DNA of 54,769 nt from contig JAUQPW010000025.1 in the NCBI GenBank assembly GCA_030550175.1, positions 1 through 54,769 on the forward strand, in the 5' to 3' direction. Under the pieces are notes generated by a model that saw only the letters and a list, made by a program, of their open reading frames with translations, was not told the origin of the DNA and made no database searches. Position numbers and translations under genes: made by a program. Shown here piece by piece: positions 18,527-27,437 of this stretch (positions within the stretch are counted from its first letter, which is position 1; every line of letters starts with the position of its first letter). Origin of the DNA: a bacterium. GTDB taxonomy: Bacteria; Moduliflexota; Moduliflexia; Moduliflexales; JAUQPW01.

Positions 18527-19042
18527 TTAAGAAATGGGCTCTACATCGGCTGCATCTATTTCCATAGCAGCCGATTGCTGAATAAGATCCACCGAAATAA
18601 CCATACGGAATTTTCTCCTTTTTTCCATAAGAATCCCTTCTATACCTGCCAGAGGTCCTCTCTTGACGCGAACCCGCTGTCCCTCTTTGAAATAAGGAAT
18701 TGGATCATATTTTAAGCCACTGGTAATCATCCGCTGAATCGCGGAAATCTGTTCTTCAGGAATCGGAACCGGTCCTTCATGAAATCCAACAATCTGAACC
18801 ACACCAACAGTGGTTAAAATTTTCAATTTGTCCATGAGCGGGAAATAGCCAAAAATATATCCCGGGAAGAGAGGAAAACTTACTAACTTTTTTCGATCTT
18901 TCCAATATCTTAATTTTTCTACCAACGGTAGGAAATGGACAATGTTTTTCTTCTCGAACTGCTTTTTCACTTTATGTTCATGGCGAGATCTGGTATGAAT
19001 AGCATACCAGTGGGGATTTTCTAAAAGATTCTTTTGTATCAT
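18527..19042 (-). CDS. NusG-family transcription antiterminator (RfaH/UpxY/LoaP-like)
   Basis: A 171-residue NusG paralogue. The N-terminal NGN domain starts HWYAIHTRSRHEHKVKKQFE and includes FPLFPGYIFGYF, the RNA polymerase clamp-contact region. A C-terminal KOW motif follows: FKEGQRVRVKRGPLAGIEGIL. Such paralogues let RNA polymerase read through long, poorly translated polysaccharide operons. This one is the promoter-proximal gene of an 18-kb minus-strand cluster. The ATG at 19042 with AAAGGGA nearby gives a normal family length; a TTG at 19099 would add 19 residues with no domain support. No ops-like DNA element was recognised. Confidence 0.9.
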   Translation of the reverse strand: MIQKNLLENPHWYAIHTRSRHEHKVKKQFEKKNIVHFLPLVEKLRYWKDRKKLVSFPLFPGYIFGYFPLMDKLKILTTVGVVQIVGFHEGPVPIPEEQISAIQRMITSGLKYDPIPYFKEGQRVRVKRGPLAGIEGILMEKRRKFRMVISVDLIQQSAAMEIDAADVEPIS

Positions 19043-19179
19043 ACTCCCTTTGAATTCTAATTTATGATAAAACCCGATAATAGGACCTGACACCAACAAC
19101 TATTCCGGTAACCCTGGCCTTTCAAATCCAGAACTACCTGCAAAGACAAGAGTTTACCTCATCTACCCGACAGGACTTC

Positions 19180-20496
19180 TCATGGGGATACCGGTGTAGG
19201 CGTTGGAGGTGGTGGTGGAGTAGGGGTTGGAGTTGGAACAGGACCCGGCCCTGCTGGACTGACAACCAGAGTTACCACCGCGATGGCGGTTTTACCTACG
19301 TTATCCGTTCCAGAAATCGTTATAGCATAGGTTCCTACCGGGGTCGTGGGAGAAGTCGTAACAAGGAGTTGAAGTTGGGCATTTTCGGCCCCTCCCGTAG
19401 GGGATACAGGATTTTCGGTAAAGGCACCTGTCGTATCCGGTGGGAGTCCTGTTACACTTAAAAGAGCTGAGTTACTGGAACCTATAAATCCGGCCACAAC
19501 GTTATAAAAAGTAGAACCTCCGGCTTGAACCGTTCGGATAAGTGGAGCTGCAAGAAGGGCAAAACCCGGACTAAAAGTCGGATTGGTAGACCGTGAATCC
19601 ATAAAACCTCCCATAGGGAGCGGTTCGCCTGGAGGAGGATTCGAATGAACACCAATTCTGAGGCCACCCGGAGGAATAACACCTGAGGTCCCATCGGGAT
19701 TTGTAATTTCAATGGTTCCTTCGAGGGTGCGAATAGTTAAAGTTCCACAATCAGAATGAACTTCCACCACATCACCACCGTGAAGTTTAACCCCAGGAGT
19801 ATTTACCCCGAGAAACTGGAATTGCATCTCACCACTCAAAACTTCGGTGGTCACCACCGTCTCCGTATTTGGAATATCCGTCCTTGTGAATAAAACCTCT
19901 TGACCTTCTCCTGATCGGGTAGAGAGTACTTCCCCACAGAGGGGCACATACACGTCGGTATTTCCGCTGAGAGATCGGACCCCTATGGTCCCTTCAAGGA
20001 CAATGACTTCGGTTTTAGGAGACCCCTGAGGCTTCCGAACTTCCATCTCTGATAGTTTGACACCTGCAATGGCCGTATCCGTCTCAATTTCATGAACGGT
20101 CCTGGTGTAATTTATCGATTTTTGAACTCGAGTCCGTACAACTCCCCACCATAATTTAAAACGGGACATGCACTCGGATTCAGAGATCTGGAGCCGACTG
20201 ATTTCCAGTCTGGTACGATCCTTCAGATCGAGAATACTTCCCTCACTTAAGGTTAATCTGGCTCCGGATCCAGAACCTGTTTGAATATTATCTCCTTCCC
20301 CTAAAACCATGCCTGACTCGGCCGGAATCCAATTTCCCTGACCCTGGGGAAGGACTTCCACCTTCCCGGTAAAGGCCGTTAACGTAGCCGTCGACCCGGC
20401 AGAAGCCGTTGATAAAGCTATGAATCCACAAAACAGGAAAAAAACCGACCCGACACTTAACCGTTTAAAAAACCTACATCGAAATATAAGTTCCAT
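19180..20496 (-). CDS. Secreted FecR-domain protein with Ig-like domain and proline-rich tail
   Basis: A 438-residue exported protein. It has an N-terminal signal peptide (hydrophobic VGSVFFLFCGFIALST then ASA, cleavage near residue 33). A FecR domain follows, with LTAFTGKVEVLPQG, GMVLGEGDNIQTG and SGARLTLSEGSILDL. A second FecR-like segment and then an Ig-like domain of about 90 residues come next, and a Pro/Thr tail (TPTPTPPPPPTPTP) ends the protein. Most FecR proteins of this architecture are periplasmic or surface proteins, not sigma regulators, as no membrane anchor or partner sigma factor is present. The ATG has GGGAGAG five bases upstream. Confidence 0.75.
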   Translation of the reverse strand: MELIFRCRFFKRLSVGSVFFLFCGFIALSTASAGSTATLTAFTGKVEVLPQGQGNWIPAESGMVLGEGDNIQTGSGSGARLTLSEGSILDLKDRTRLEISRLQISESECMSRFKLWWGVVRTRVQKSINYTRTVHEIETDTAIAGVKLSEMEVRKPQGSPKTEVIVLEGTIGVRSLSGNTDVYVPLCGEVLSTRSGEGQEVLFTRTDIPNTETVVTTEVLSGEMQFQFLGVNTPGVKLHGGDVVEVHSDCGTLTIRTLEGTIEITNPDGTSGVIPPGGLRIGVHSNPPPGEPLPMGGFMDSRSTNPTFSPGFALLAAPLIRTVQAGGSTFYNVVAGFIGSSNSALLSVTGLPPDTTGAFTENPVSPTGGAENAQLQLLVTTSPTTPVGTYAITISGTDNVGKTAIAVVTLVVSPAGPGPVPTPTPTPPPPPTPTPVSP

Positions 20497-20555
20497 GATT
20501 ACTCTCCCACCTTAAAGACTCCGACCTTTTCCCTTGAGCCTTTGAGTATCGCCCT

Positions 20556-22055
20556 TCAGAAGGTTGCCCGACTAAAGATGCTAAACCGATTGACACTATA
20601 ATCGTCGGTATCAAAATTAGAGTTGTTATCGACAAACTCATAGTCTACATTGATCGAGAGATATCGGGTTAAGGAATAGCCTACGCCTACATTAAAAGTC
20701 TGAGTGGTATCTTCCCGGTCTCCTCGAGTCGGGTCAAAAAAGATCTCACTGAAAAATTGCCTGTTAGCAACTTTATATCCTCCAAAGGTCCTTATCCTTT
20801 GAGTGATCATATATTCGATATCTCCTGCAAATCCTATGCTATTGGCACTATCATTACCCGTTGTAATACCCGGTGCGGTAGCCGGAGTTTGAATCAACTC
20901 CCGAGTCTCATGGCGATAATTAAAGGCCAGGCTCGTTCGGGCATTATCCCCGAGTCGTAAAACAAGCCTACTTATGATATCATCGGTTTCCAGGGTCTCT
21001 CCGAAATCATTTTCACTGAAAAAGCGGTCATAGGTAAAGGCCAGGCTAGAACTCGGGGTGATATTGAAATTCAACCCGAAGTTTACTGCAAACCCGCTGC
21101 GATCCCTCTGATCAATTCTTTGAACCTGTCCCGTAGTTGGATCTACAAACTCAACTTCCGAGAAGGAGTTAGTTTCAAATCCAATTTTGGCAAGACCACT
21201 CAACCTGGGAGAGAACTTATAATTAACCCCACCGGTCAAACGCTGACGGGTAATATCCGCCCGGGTTCTCGGGTCCACAATTTCGGTGGGTTCAGGTTTT
21301 TCACGGAGAAGTCGGGAAATATTATAATCTGTTACCAACGTTAATCTGGGGTTAACGATATAACCAAAATTAAAGACCCCTCCGTGGGATTGACTATTCG
21401 AAACCACCTGGGTCGTCTCGGTCACCAGGGGAGTTGATGTGAGCTGGACAGTGTTTTTGGTATAATCTATCCGTCTATAACTATACCCGGCATCGAAAAA
21501 AGTCCGTTTGGTATCGATAATTCGATAAGAAGGGGTGATTTGAAACTCATTCCGAAAGGTTTTATTCCCAGGAAGGAGGGCCTGGGTGGTATCAATAGGA
21601 ACCGTAGTCAGGTTTTCTTTAATATTAATGGTAAGTCGCTTGAAATAGGCACGCTTACTTACATCAGCTTTTAATTCCAGGGCATGGATAAATTGATCAT
21701 TCTCATTGTTATCGGCATAATTTTGATAATCCATTCGATAAGCAAGACCAAGGGTAAGGAACCGGGTTATATCCACATCTAAACCAATCCCTGCAGATAA
21801 ATTAAAAATCGAGTCATCCTTACTTTTTGCATTGATGGGAAGAGGCTCTCCATCAGAAAGAAGAAAAATGTTATCATCAAAGGTCTCTCGGACTTCGACA
21901 AAGGGAGTTACTCGAGATCTTGCAGAAAGCTCGAAGGCCAAAGCATCTGGAGAAAGAAAAACAAGCCCGACTATGATGATCAAGCCACTGCTGAGCACCT
22001 TTTTTAACGCTTTTAGGAAACACTGATTACCTGAAGTACTGAGATTCTGATTCAT
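20556..22055 (-). CDS. Outer-membrane beta-barrel protein of a polysaccharide export locus
   Basis: A 499-residue protein. A signal peptide ending VFLSPDALA (mature start FELSARSRVTPFVEV) precedes many amphipathic strands ending in aromatic residues, and the C-terminal residue is phenylalanine, as required for BAM recognition. It resembles the EpsL / BBP2-like barrels found beside exopolysaccharide genes. The ATG at 22055 is clear: GGAGG lies six bases upstream. The longer open frame to 22103 has no such site. It is followed after 59 bases by the FecR-domain gene, and both may be read from the promoter at 22149-22177. Export or anchoring of polymer is inferred from context. Confidence 0.75.
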   Translation of the reverse strand: MNQNLSTSGNQCFLKALKKVLSSGLIIIVGLVFLSPDALAFELSARSRVTPFVEVRETFDDNIFLLSDGEPLPINAKSKDDSIFNLSAGIGLDVDITRFLTLGLAYRMDYQNYADNNENDQFIHALELKADVSKRAYFKRLTINIKENLTTVPIDTTQALLPGNKTFRNEFQITPSYRIIDTKRTFFDAGYSYRRIDYTKNTVQLTSTPLVTETTQVVSNSQSHGGVFNFGYIVNPRLTLVTDYNISRLLREKPEPTEIVDPRTRADITRQRLTGGVNYKFSPRLSGLAKIGFETNSFSEVEFVDPTTGQVQRIDQRDRSGFAVNFGLNFNITPSSSLAFTYDRFFSENDFGETLETDDIISRLVLRLGDNARTSLAFNYRHETRELIQTPATAPGITTGNDSANSIGFAGDIEYMITQRIRTFGGYKVANRQFFSEIFFDPTRGDREDTTQTFNVGVGYSLTRYLSINVDYEFVDNNSNFDTDDYSVNRFSIFSRATF

Positions 22056-22148
22056 GAGGATCCTCCGATTACAAATTAAAAATCTAGACCAGCTGCCATC
22101 CAAGGACTTGAAAGAACAAAAAGATAAAGCGATAAAAAATTACCCTTT

Positions 22149-22177
22149 ATTTTTAGAATCTTTCAGGGATTTGTCAA
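22149..22177 (-). promoter_or_regulatory. Sigma-70-type promoter for the barrel/FecR genes
   Basis: TTGACA (22177-22172), 17-base spacer, AAAAAT (22154-22149). The predicted start is about 85-90 bases before the barrel ATG. Confidence 0.45.
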
Positions 22178-22308
22178 GTTAAAAAACGAGAAGTCAGTTT
22201 TCAGGATCTTTGTTAAACCTGTTTAAACAGATCCCTGATCTCCCAACTTTCAATTATTAAAGCCAAAGTTAAAAAAGGCCTTACAAGGCCTGTTGTTATG
22301 TTTTCCCC

Positions 22309-22337
22309 TTGACTTTTCCACTTCTGTTCTTTATGAT
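22309..22337 (+). promoter_or_regulatory. Sigma-70-type promoter for leuS
   Basis: TTGACT (22309-22314), 17-base spacer, TATGAT (22332-22337). Transcription from here would give a leader of about 365 bases before the leuS ATG. The leader contains element copy B. No T-box motif is visible. Confidence 0.55.
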
Positions 22338-22410
22338 AATGATATTCCTAAATGATGGCTATTTGCCTTCACCCCCGTCCTCTCTCTCGAAGTTTCAGGA
22401 GAAGGGTTGG

Positions 22411-22575
22411 GGACATAGGCAGCAATAAAAGCCCCGTCAGGGGCGAACGGTTGGTAGCCCCAGAAGCAAGTCGGGGGATCCAGAAATTAAGAATTTTTTC
22501 AGGTTCCTTAGCCGTATCCTGTTAAACAGGTTGCCCCGCTGGGGCTAACCTTTTTATCCTGACCCGTATGGGGGA
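22411..22575 (+). repeat. Dispersed palindromic element, copy B (in the leuS leader)
   Basis: Same orientation as copy A. Shared blocks are AAAAGCCCCGTCAGGGG, the AGTCGGGGGAT half-stem, CCTGTTAAACAGG and GCCCCGCTGGGGC. The right end CCTGACCCGTATGGGGG matches the end of copy C. The left inverted end is poorly conserved. C-rich hairpin repeats flank it at about 22366-22410 and 22570-22632. Confidence 0.75.
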
Positions 22576-22710
22576 GGGGGGCAGGTTAGAAAAAACTACC
22601 CTTGAAAGGGGGAGCGAAGGGGTGAGGGTAGATCCTAAAAAATTAAAAAATTTTAGAAATTTACAAAATTATAAAATAAAATAAGAAGATTGAAAACAGG
22701 AGAGAGGTGC

Positions 22711-25209
22711 ATGGAAGCCTATTACGATTTTAAACGAATTGAAAGTAAATGGCAGAAAATCTGGGAGGAGACCAAGCAGTACAAGACCGAGCGTGACCCG
22801 CAGAAACCGAAATATTATTGTCTGGAGATGTTTCCGTATCCTTCTGGAAGAATTCATATGGGGCATGTCCGGAACTATAGCATCGGAGATGTCATAGCCC
22901 GTTATAAAATGATGCGGGGTTATAATGTGCTCCATCCTATGGGTTGGGATGCCTTCGGAATGCCCGCAGAAAACGCTGCCATTCAACATCGTGTACACCC
23001 GGCAACCTGGACTCGGGAAAACATTGCTTATATGAAAAAGCAATTGAAGTCCATGGGGATCAGCTATGATTGGGATCGGGAACTGGCTACCTGTGACCTT
23101 ATCTATTATAAATGGCAGCAATGGCTCTTTCTAAAAATGTATGAACGCGGGTTGGTGTATCGAAAGAAATCCTTTGTAAACTGGTGTGAGAGCTGTCGGA
23201 CGGTTTTAGCCAACGAACAGGCGGAAGGGGGAGTCTGCTGGCGGTGTGGAACCCAGGTAATCCAGAAGGAGTTGGAGCAGTGGTTTTTTAAGATTACCGA
23301 TTATGCCGAAGAGCTGCTGGCGTATTGTGACAAATTGACGGGCTGGCCGGAACGGGTTCTAACCATGCAACGGAACTGGATTGGAAAGAGCTACGGAGCC
23401 CAGGTTAAGTTCCCACTGGCCGATAGACCTGGGTTCATCGAGATCTTCACGACCCGACCGGATACCCTTTACGGTGCGACCTTCATGGTTTTGGCTCCAG
23501 AACATCCTTTGGTTCGAGAGCTCATCCAGGGAACTCCGCAAGAAAAGCCGGTTATGGATTTTGTGGATCGGATCCTGAGACAGGATAAAAAGGTGCGTAC
23601 AGCCGAAGATGTAGTTAAGGAAGGAGTTTTTACAGGGCAATACGCGATAAATCCCCTCACCCAAGAGCGAATTCCTATTTGGGTGGCTAATTTTGTCTTG
23701 ATCGAGTACGGAACCGGAGCGATTATGTCGGTTCCAACCCACGATCAGAGGGACTTTGAGTTTGCTAAAAAATACGGACTGCCGTTACGGATTGTCATTC
23801 AAAAACCGGAGGGTTCGTTATCCGAGGAAACCATGACAGAAGCCTATGTGGGTGAAGGAATTATGGTTAACTCCGGTCCTTTCACCGGTCTTCCAAGCAC
23901 CGAAGGAAAGGAAAAAATAACCAGATACCTGGAAGAAAAGAGGATCGGTAAGCAGGCCACTACCTATCGGTTGCGAGATTGGGGAATCTCCCGACAACGC
24001 TATTGGGGAAATCCTATTCCCATGGTCCATTGTAAAACCTGCGGCATCGTTCCGGTTCCTTATGAAGATCTGCCGGTGATTCTTCCAGAAGAAGGAGTTC
24101 AATTTACGGGAAGAGAAGGTAACCCACTGGATCATGTTCCGGAGTTTGTTAACACCCTATGCCCTCGTTGTAAAGAACCGGCCCGACGAGAAACAGATAC
24201 CATGGATACGTTTGTGGATTCTTCCTGGTATTATATGCGCTATACCTGCCCCCAGTACGATAAAGGACCTCTGGATTTGGAACAGGTTAATTACTGGCTA
24301 CCGGTAGATCAGTATATCGGGGGGATCGAACATGCGGTGTTGCATTTGCTCTATTCTCGCTTCTTTACCAAAGTCCTGCGAGATATGGGGCTGCTGAAAG
24401 TGGATGAGCCTTTTACACGTTTACTTACCCAGGGTATGGTCCTTAAAGATGGAGCCGCCATGTCTAAATCCAAAGGAAATATTGTGGACCCGGATGAACA
24501 AATCAATAAGTACGGCGCAGATACGGCGCGACTTTTTATCCTATTTGCAGCCCCCCCGGAGAAAGAAATTGATTGGAATGATCAAGCTGTTGAAGGGGCG
24601 TTTCGGTTCCTAAACCGGGTCTGGCGCATGGTATATAACCATATAGACTCTATCCAACAGGTTAAGGAAGGAACTATTGAACTCCATAAGCTTTCCGGGC
24701 CCTCACGGGAACTTTATCGCTGGACCCATAAAACGATTAAAAAGGTTACCGAGGATATAGAAGATCGATTTCATTTCAATACCGCTATCAGTGCCGTGAT
24801 GGAACTGGTCAATGTAATCTATCAATTTGAAGTGCCTCAACAAGAAGGAGAGGAGCGAGATCAGGCTTTAAGAGTTCTGCGAGAAGCTATGAAAGCGGTT
24901 ATTCTGTTACTCGGTCCTTTTACGCCCCATATCACCGAAGAGCTGTGGCACGAGTTGGGGTATACCACCAGCCTGTTCAAGGAACCATGGCCTGCTTATA
25001 ATGAAGAAGCCCTCAAAGAAGATCAAATCTTGATCGTGGTTCAAGTTAACGGAAAAGTTCGTAGTCGGATTACCGTGCCGGCCACCGCTTCAGGAGATGA
25101 GATCAAGAAAGCTGCCTTAGACGATGAAAAAGTTAAAAAATTCATGGAAGGAAAACCCGCCAAAAACATCGTAGTGGTTCCCGGAAAGCTGATTAATATT
25201 GTAACGTAG
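22711..25209 (+). CDS. leuS: Leucyl-tRNA synthetase
   Basis: An 832-residue class I aminoacyl-tRNA synthetase that charges tRNA-Leu. The HIGH motif appears as [15 protein letters not shown] (residues 43-57) and KMSKS as AAMSKSKGN (about 582-590). Two zinc-type cysteine pairs are visible, [25 protein letters not shown] around residue 165 and CKTC...CPRC around 440-490. The editing (CP1) domain is present, with [12 protein letters not shown] and [15 protein letters not shown]. Length fits the bacterial enzyme. The ATG at 22711 follows AGAGAGG; the upstream TTG at 22690 is not needed. A strong terminator follows immediately. Confidence 0.98.
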   Translation: MEAYYDFKRIESKWQKIWEETKQYKTERDPQKPKYYCLEMFPYPSGRIHMGHVRNYSIGDVIARYKMMRGYNVLHPMGWDAFGMPAENAAIQHRVHPATWTRENIAYMKKQLKSMGISYDWDRELATCDLIYYKWQQWLFLKMYERGLVYRKKSFVNWCESCRTVLANEQAEGGVCWRCGTQVIQKELEQWFFKITDYAEELLAYCDKLTGWPERVLTMQRNWIGKSYGAQVKFPLADRPGFIEIFTTRPDTLYGATFMVLAPEHPLVRELIQGTPQEKPVMDFVDRILRQDKKVRTAEDVVKEGVFTGQYAINPLTQERIPIWVANFVLIEYGTGAIMSVPTHDQRDFEFAKKYGLPLRIVIQKPEGSLSEETMTEAYVGEGIMVNSGPFTGLPSTEGKEKITRYLEEKRIGKQATTYRLRDWGISRQRYWGNPIPMVHCKTCGIVPVPYEDLPVILPEEGVQFTGREGNPLDHVPEFVNTLCPRCKEPARRETDTMDTFVDSSWYYMRYTCPQYDKGPLDLEQVNYWLPVDQYIGGIEHAVLHLLYSRFFTKVLRDMGLLKVDEPFTRLLTQGMVLKDGAAMSKSKGNIVDPDEQINKYGADTARLFILFAAPPEKEIDWNDQAVEGAFRFLNRVWRMVYNHIDSIQQVKEGTIELHKLSGPSRELYRWTHKTIKKVTEDIEDRFHFNTAISAVMELVNVIYQFEVPQQEGEERDQALRVLREAMKAVILLLGPFTPHITEELWHELGYTTSLFKEPWPAYNEEALKEDQILIVVQVNGKVRSRITVPATASGDEIKKAALDDEKVKKFMEGKPAKNIVVVPGKLINIVT

Positions 25210-25233
25210 GAAACTTTTTCTATTTAACCATCA

Positions 25234-25265
25234 AAAACCCGTTTTCCCTGGAAAACGGGTTTTTC
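25234..25265 (+). terminator. Rho-independent terminator after leuS
   Basis: A perfect 13-bp stem, AAAACCCGTTTTC (25234-25246) with GAAAACGGGTTTT (25251-25263), a 4-base loop, and a T-run directly after. It ends only about 10 bases before the lptE start codon. Confidence 0.9.
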
Positions 25266-25275
25266 ACAAGCTTAT

Positions 25276-25800
25276 ATGTTCAAATCGATCTTTTCTCTTT
25301 TGTTCTATCTTCTTATCCTCACGGTAAGTATCTCCGGCTGTGGCTATCATCTGGTAGGGAGTGGGAGTCTGCCGGCCCATATTAAAACCATCTCTATTCC
25401 GCTTTTTATAAACAAAACCCAGGAACAGGGAGCCGAAGATGTTCTTACCCGAGCGGTTATTAATGAGTTTATAACCGGTAAGGTCAAACTTGTAGACTCT
25501 TCTCAAGCCGATGCCAGACTTAGCGGTGAAATTGTATCCTATGTCGTCCAGCCGACCCAGTTCAACTCCAATAAGCAAGTCATCCAGTACAAACTAACCG
25601 TTGGTGTTAACGTAAAGTTGGAAGACCTAGTCAATCGAAAAGTTCTATGGGAACAGCAGAACTTAACAGAAGATGAAGACTTCAATGTGAGCCCGGATAT
25701 CAGCCCTATAGAGCTTGATGATAGAGAACGACGGGCCTTTGAAAGACTCGCTGAGGATCTGGCGGGAAGGATATTGGATCTGGCTACCGAAGGATTTTAA
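25276..25800 (+). CDS. lptE: LPS-assembly lipoprotein LptE
   Basis: A 174-residue outer-membrane lipoprotein. The N-terminus is hydrophobic and carries the lipobox SISGCGYHL (Cys22), followed by the LptE core: GCGYHLVGSGSLPAHIKTISIP and the TRAVINEF helix. It plugs the LptD barrel in LPS transport to the surface. The gene sits between leuS and holA, the typical position in many Gram-negative genomes. The ATG has no visible Shine-Dalgarno and is only about 10 bases past the leuS terminator, so its transcription must come from read-through or from a promoter within the leuS end. Confidence 0.9.
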   Translation: MFKSIFSLLFYLLILTVSISGCGYHLVGSGSLPAHIKTISIPLFINKTQEQGAEDVLTRAVINEFITGKVKLVDSSQADARLSGEIVSYVVQPTQFNSNKQVIQYKLTVGVNVKLEDLVNRKVLWEQQNLTEDEDFNVSPDISPIELDDRERRAFERLAEDLAGRILDLATEGF

Positions 25801-25827
25801 AAACCTCCCGGAGGTCAAACTTTACAG

Positions 25828-26835
25828 ATGGCTAAATCTTATTTGACTTATTCAGAACTACGGAATAAACTCGAAGCAGGAGACATCCGACCGCTCTATC
25901 TCTTTCAAGGAGAAGAAGAGTTTTTGATGGAAGAAGCCATCGACCTTCTCAAGGAGAAGGTTTTAGGCTCTGCAGCCTCTGATTTTAATTTCGAGAAATT
26001 TTACAGTAAGGAAACAAAGGCAACCGATATCCTCTCCAGTGCAGAAACCACTCCCTTCCTCAGCCCGCGACGGCTCCTTCTCGTGAAAGATGCGGATTTA
26101 CTTCCGCCGGCGGACCTGGATGCCCTTGCCGATTATGCCATCAAGCCCAATCCGGCTACCTGCCTGGTCCTTACGGCAAAAAAAATAGATACCAACAGAA
26201 AAGCCTTTTGGGAAGCCTGGAAGACCCACGGGGAAATCGTCCAATTTTGGAAATTGTTTGAAAACGAAGTACCCAAATGGATTCAGCAGCGGGCCAAAAA
26301 ATATAACCTTTCTATGCCTCCGGAGACTTCCTTATATCTTTACGAAAGAGTCGGAAACGACCTGCGGCAATTGGATCAAGAGTTGGAAAAAATTCGTACA
26401 TTCCTGGGTCCAGGACAGGAGGTTTCCCGGGAAGTCCTGGAAAATTTATCCCAACATATCCGGCAATACTCGGTTTTCGATTTAGTGGACAGTTTAAGCC
26501 GGAAAAAATTGGATCAGACATTCAAAATCCTGGATGTTCTCTTGAGGGAAGGTGAGGAACCCTTGAAAATCCTCGCCCTGATAGCCAGGCAAATTCGTTT
26601 GCTCTGGCAGGTTAAGCTGGCCAAGGCCGAGGGAAAATCCTCAGCCTGGATGGAAAAAGAATGGGGTATTCCGACAAGACACTTGAAAAACCTCCAAGAA
26701 CAGGAGAAGAACTTTTCTTTGGACCGTCTTAAAAAAGCCTTTACACGGCTATCCGAAACCGATATGGCCCTGAAATCCAGCCTTCATACCCCCCAGATTT
26801 TGTTGGAAAGCCTAATCCTGGATCTGATTACTTAA
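25828..26835 (+). CDS. holA: DNA polymerase III subunit delta
   Basis: A 335-residue clamp-loader delta subunit. It has YLFQGEEEFLMEEAIDLLKEK near residue 25, where delta families begin the AAA+-like domain I without an active Walker A. LLLVKDADLLPPADLDAL is the interaction strand, and the C-terminal region LKILALIARQIRLLWQVKLA is the family's collar signature. It opens the sliding clamp and works with the tau/gamma and delta-prime subunits, encoded elsewhere. It starts 27 bases after lptE, preceded by GGAGGTC at distance, and converges with rpsT 22 bases downstream. Confidence 0.95.
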   Translation: MAKSYLTYSELRNKLEAGDIRPLYLFQGEEEFLMEEAIDLLKEKVLGSAASDFNFEKFYSKETKATDILSSAETTPFLSPRRLLLVKDADLLPPADLDALADYAIKPNPATCLVLTAKKIDTNRKAFWEAWKTHGEIVQFWKLFENEVPKWIQQRAKKYNLSMPPETSLYLYERVGNDLRQLDQELEKIRTFLGPGQEVSREVLENLSQHIRQYSVFDLVDSLSRKKLDQTFKILDVLLREGEEPLKILALIARQIRLLWQVKLAKAEGKSSAWMEKEWGIPTRHLKNLQEQEKNFSLDRLKKAFTRLSETDMALKSSLHTPQILLESLILDLIT

Positions 26836-26857
26836 TCAAAAGGAAAGCCCTATACCT

Positions 26858-27139
26858 TTAAGCGGAAGTTTGAGACGCTATGAGCGCATTCAACTTATGC
26901 ATGAGGCGGGATTTTTTTCGACTGGCTTTATTCAGATGAATAATCCCCTTGGCAGCCAGTTTGTCCAGGATGGGTATAGCTTTTTGTAAGGCGGCCTTAG
27001 CACCTTCTATATCTTTTTGGGCAATAGCCATCTCCACCTTCTTAACCAGATTTTTCATCCGCGTCTTATAAGACGCATTTCGCCGCCGACGGACCTCGTC
27101 CTGCCGCATTTTTTTAATAGCCGATTTATGATTCGCCAT
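26858..27139 (-). CDS. rpsT: 30S ribosomal protein S20
   Basis: A 93-residue basic protein beginning MANHKSAIKKMRQDEVRRRR, then NLVKKVEMAI, and ending with the conserved HLNKASRKKSRLMHKLNAL, diagnostic of bS20, which binds 16S rRNA. The ATG at 27139 gives the normal length; the open frame to 27214 is an untranslated leader. The gene is transcribed alone towards holA from the promoter at 27245-27271, giving a leader of about 100 bases. As in other bacteria, S20 may autoregulate translation, but no specific structure was identified. Confidence 0.97.
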   Translation of the reverse strand: MANHKSAIKKMRQDEVRRRRNASYKTRMKNLVKKVEMAIAQKDIEGAKAALQKAIPILDKLAAKGIIHLNKASRKKSRLMHKLNALIASQTSA

Positions 27140-27244
27140 AGTTTGTAATAGGTAATACGTACTACCTACAGGGGATTTTTTAACCTTACCCATGGCACAT
27201 CCTGCAGTACGCATTACAGGGGTTTATTTTAATTTTCTAAGAAG

Positions 27245-27271
27245 CTAATACCCGTTCCCTGATTTTGTCAA
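27245..27271 (-). promoter_or_regulatory. Probable rpsT promoter
   Basis: TTGACA (27271-27266), 15-base spacer, TATTAG (27250-27245). The spacer is slightly short; -10 alternatives TTAGCT or TAGCTT would give 17 or 18. Confidence 0.45.
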
Positions 27272-27315
27272 GTTCTTTCCTTTATAATATAAGATAAAGT
27301 TTTGCAAAAAATTTC

Positions 27316-27344
27316 TTGATCAGAGAAAGGTAATAGCGTATATG
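27316..27344 (+). promoter_or_regulatory. Possible promoter for the TPR-HEAT gene
   Basis: TTGATC (27316-27321), 17-base spacer, TATATG (27339-27344), about 90 bases before the start codon. Confidence 0.35.
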
Positions 27345-27437
27345 TCATGATAGAATGGGATTTATAAAGGTAGAGATAGGCTTAAAGGTCTGTCTTCTTA
27401 TAGTAAACCACCTGGAGGGTATTTGGAAGGTGAGGTT

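Noticed and set aside
18527..19042. Housekeeping nusG
   Set aside because: It is not next to secE, rplK or rplA and stands at the head of a polysaccharide cluster, so a specialised paralogue is more likely.
22338..22710. T-box riboswitch in the leuS leader
   Set aside because: No AGGGTGG-type T-box sequence or specifier hairpin with terminator was found; the structure is explained by the dispersed repeat.
22669..23121. 150-codon open frame antisense to leuS
   Set aside because: It is the opposite-strand shadow of strongly conserved leuS codons, has no ribosome binding site and no family resemblance.
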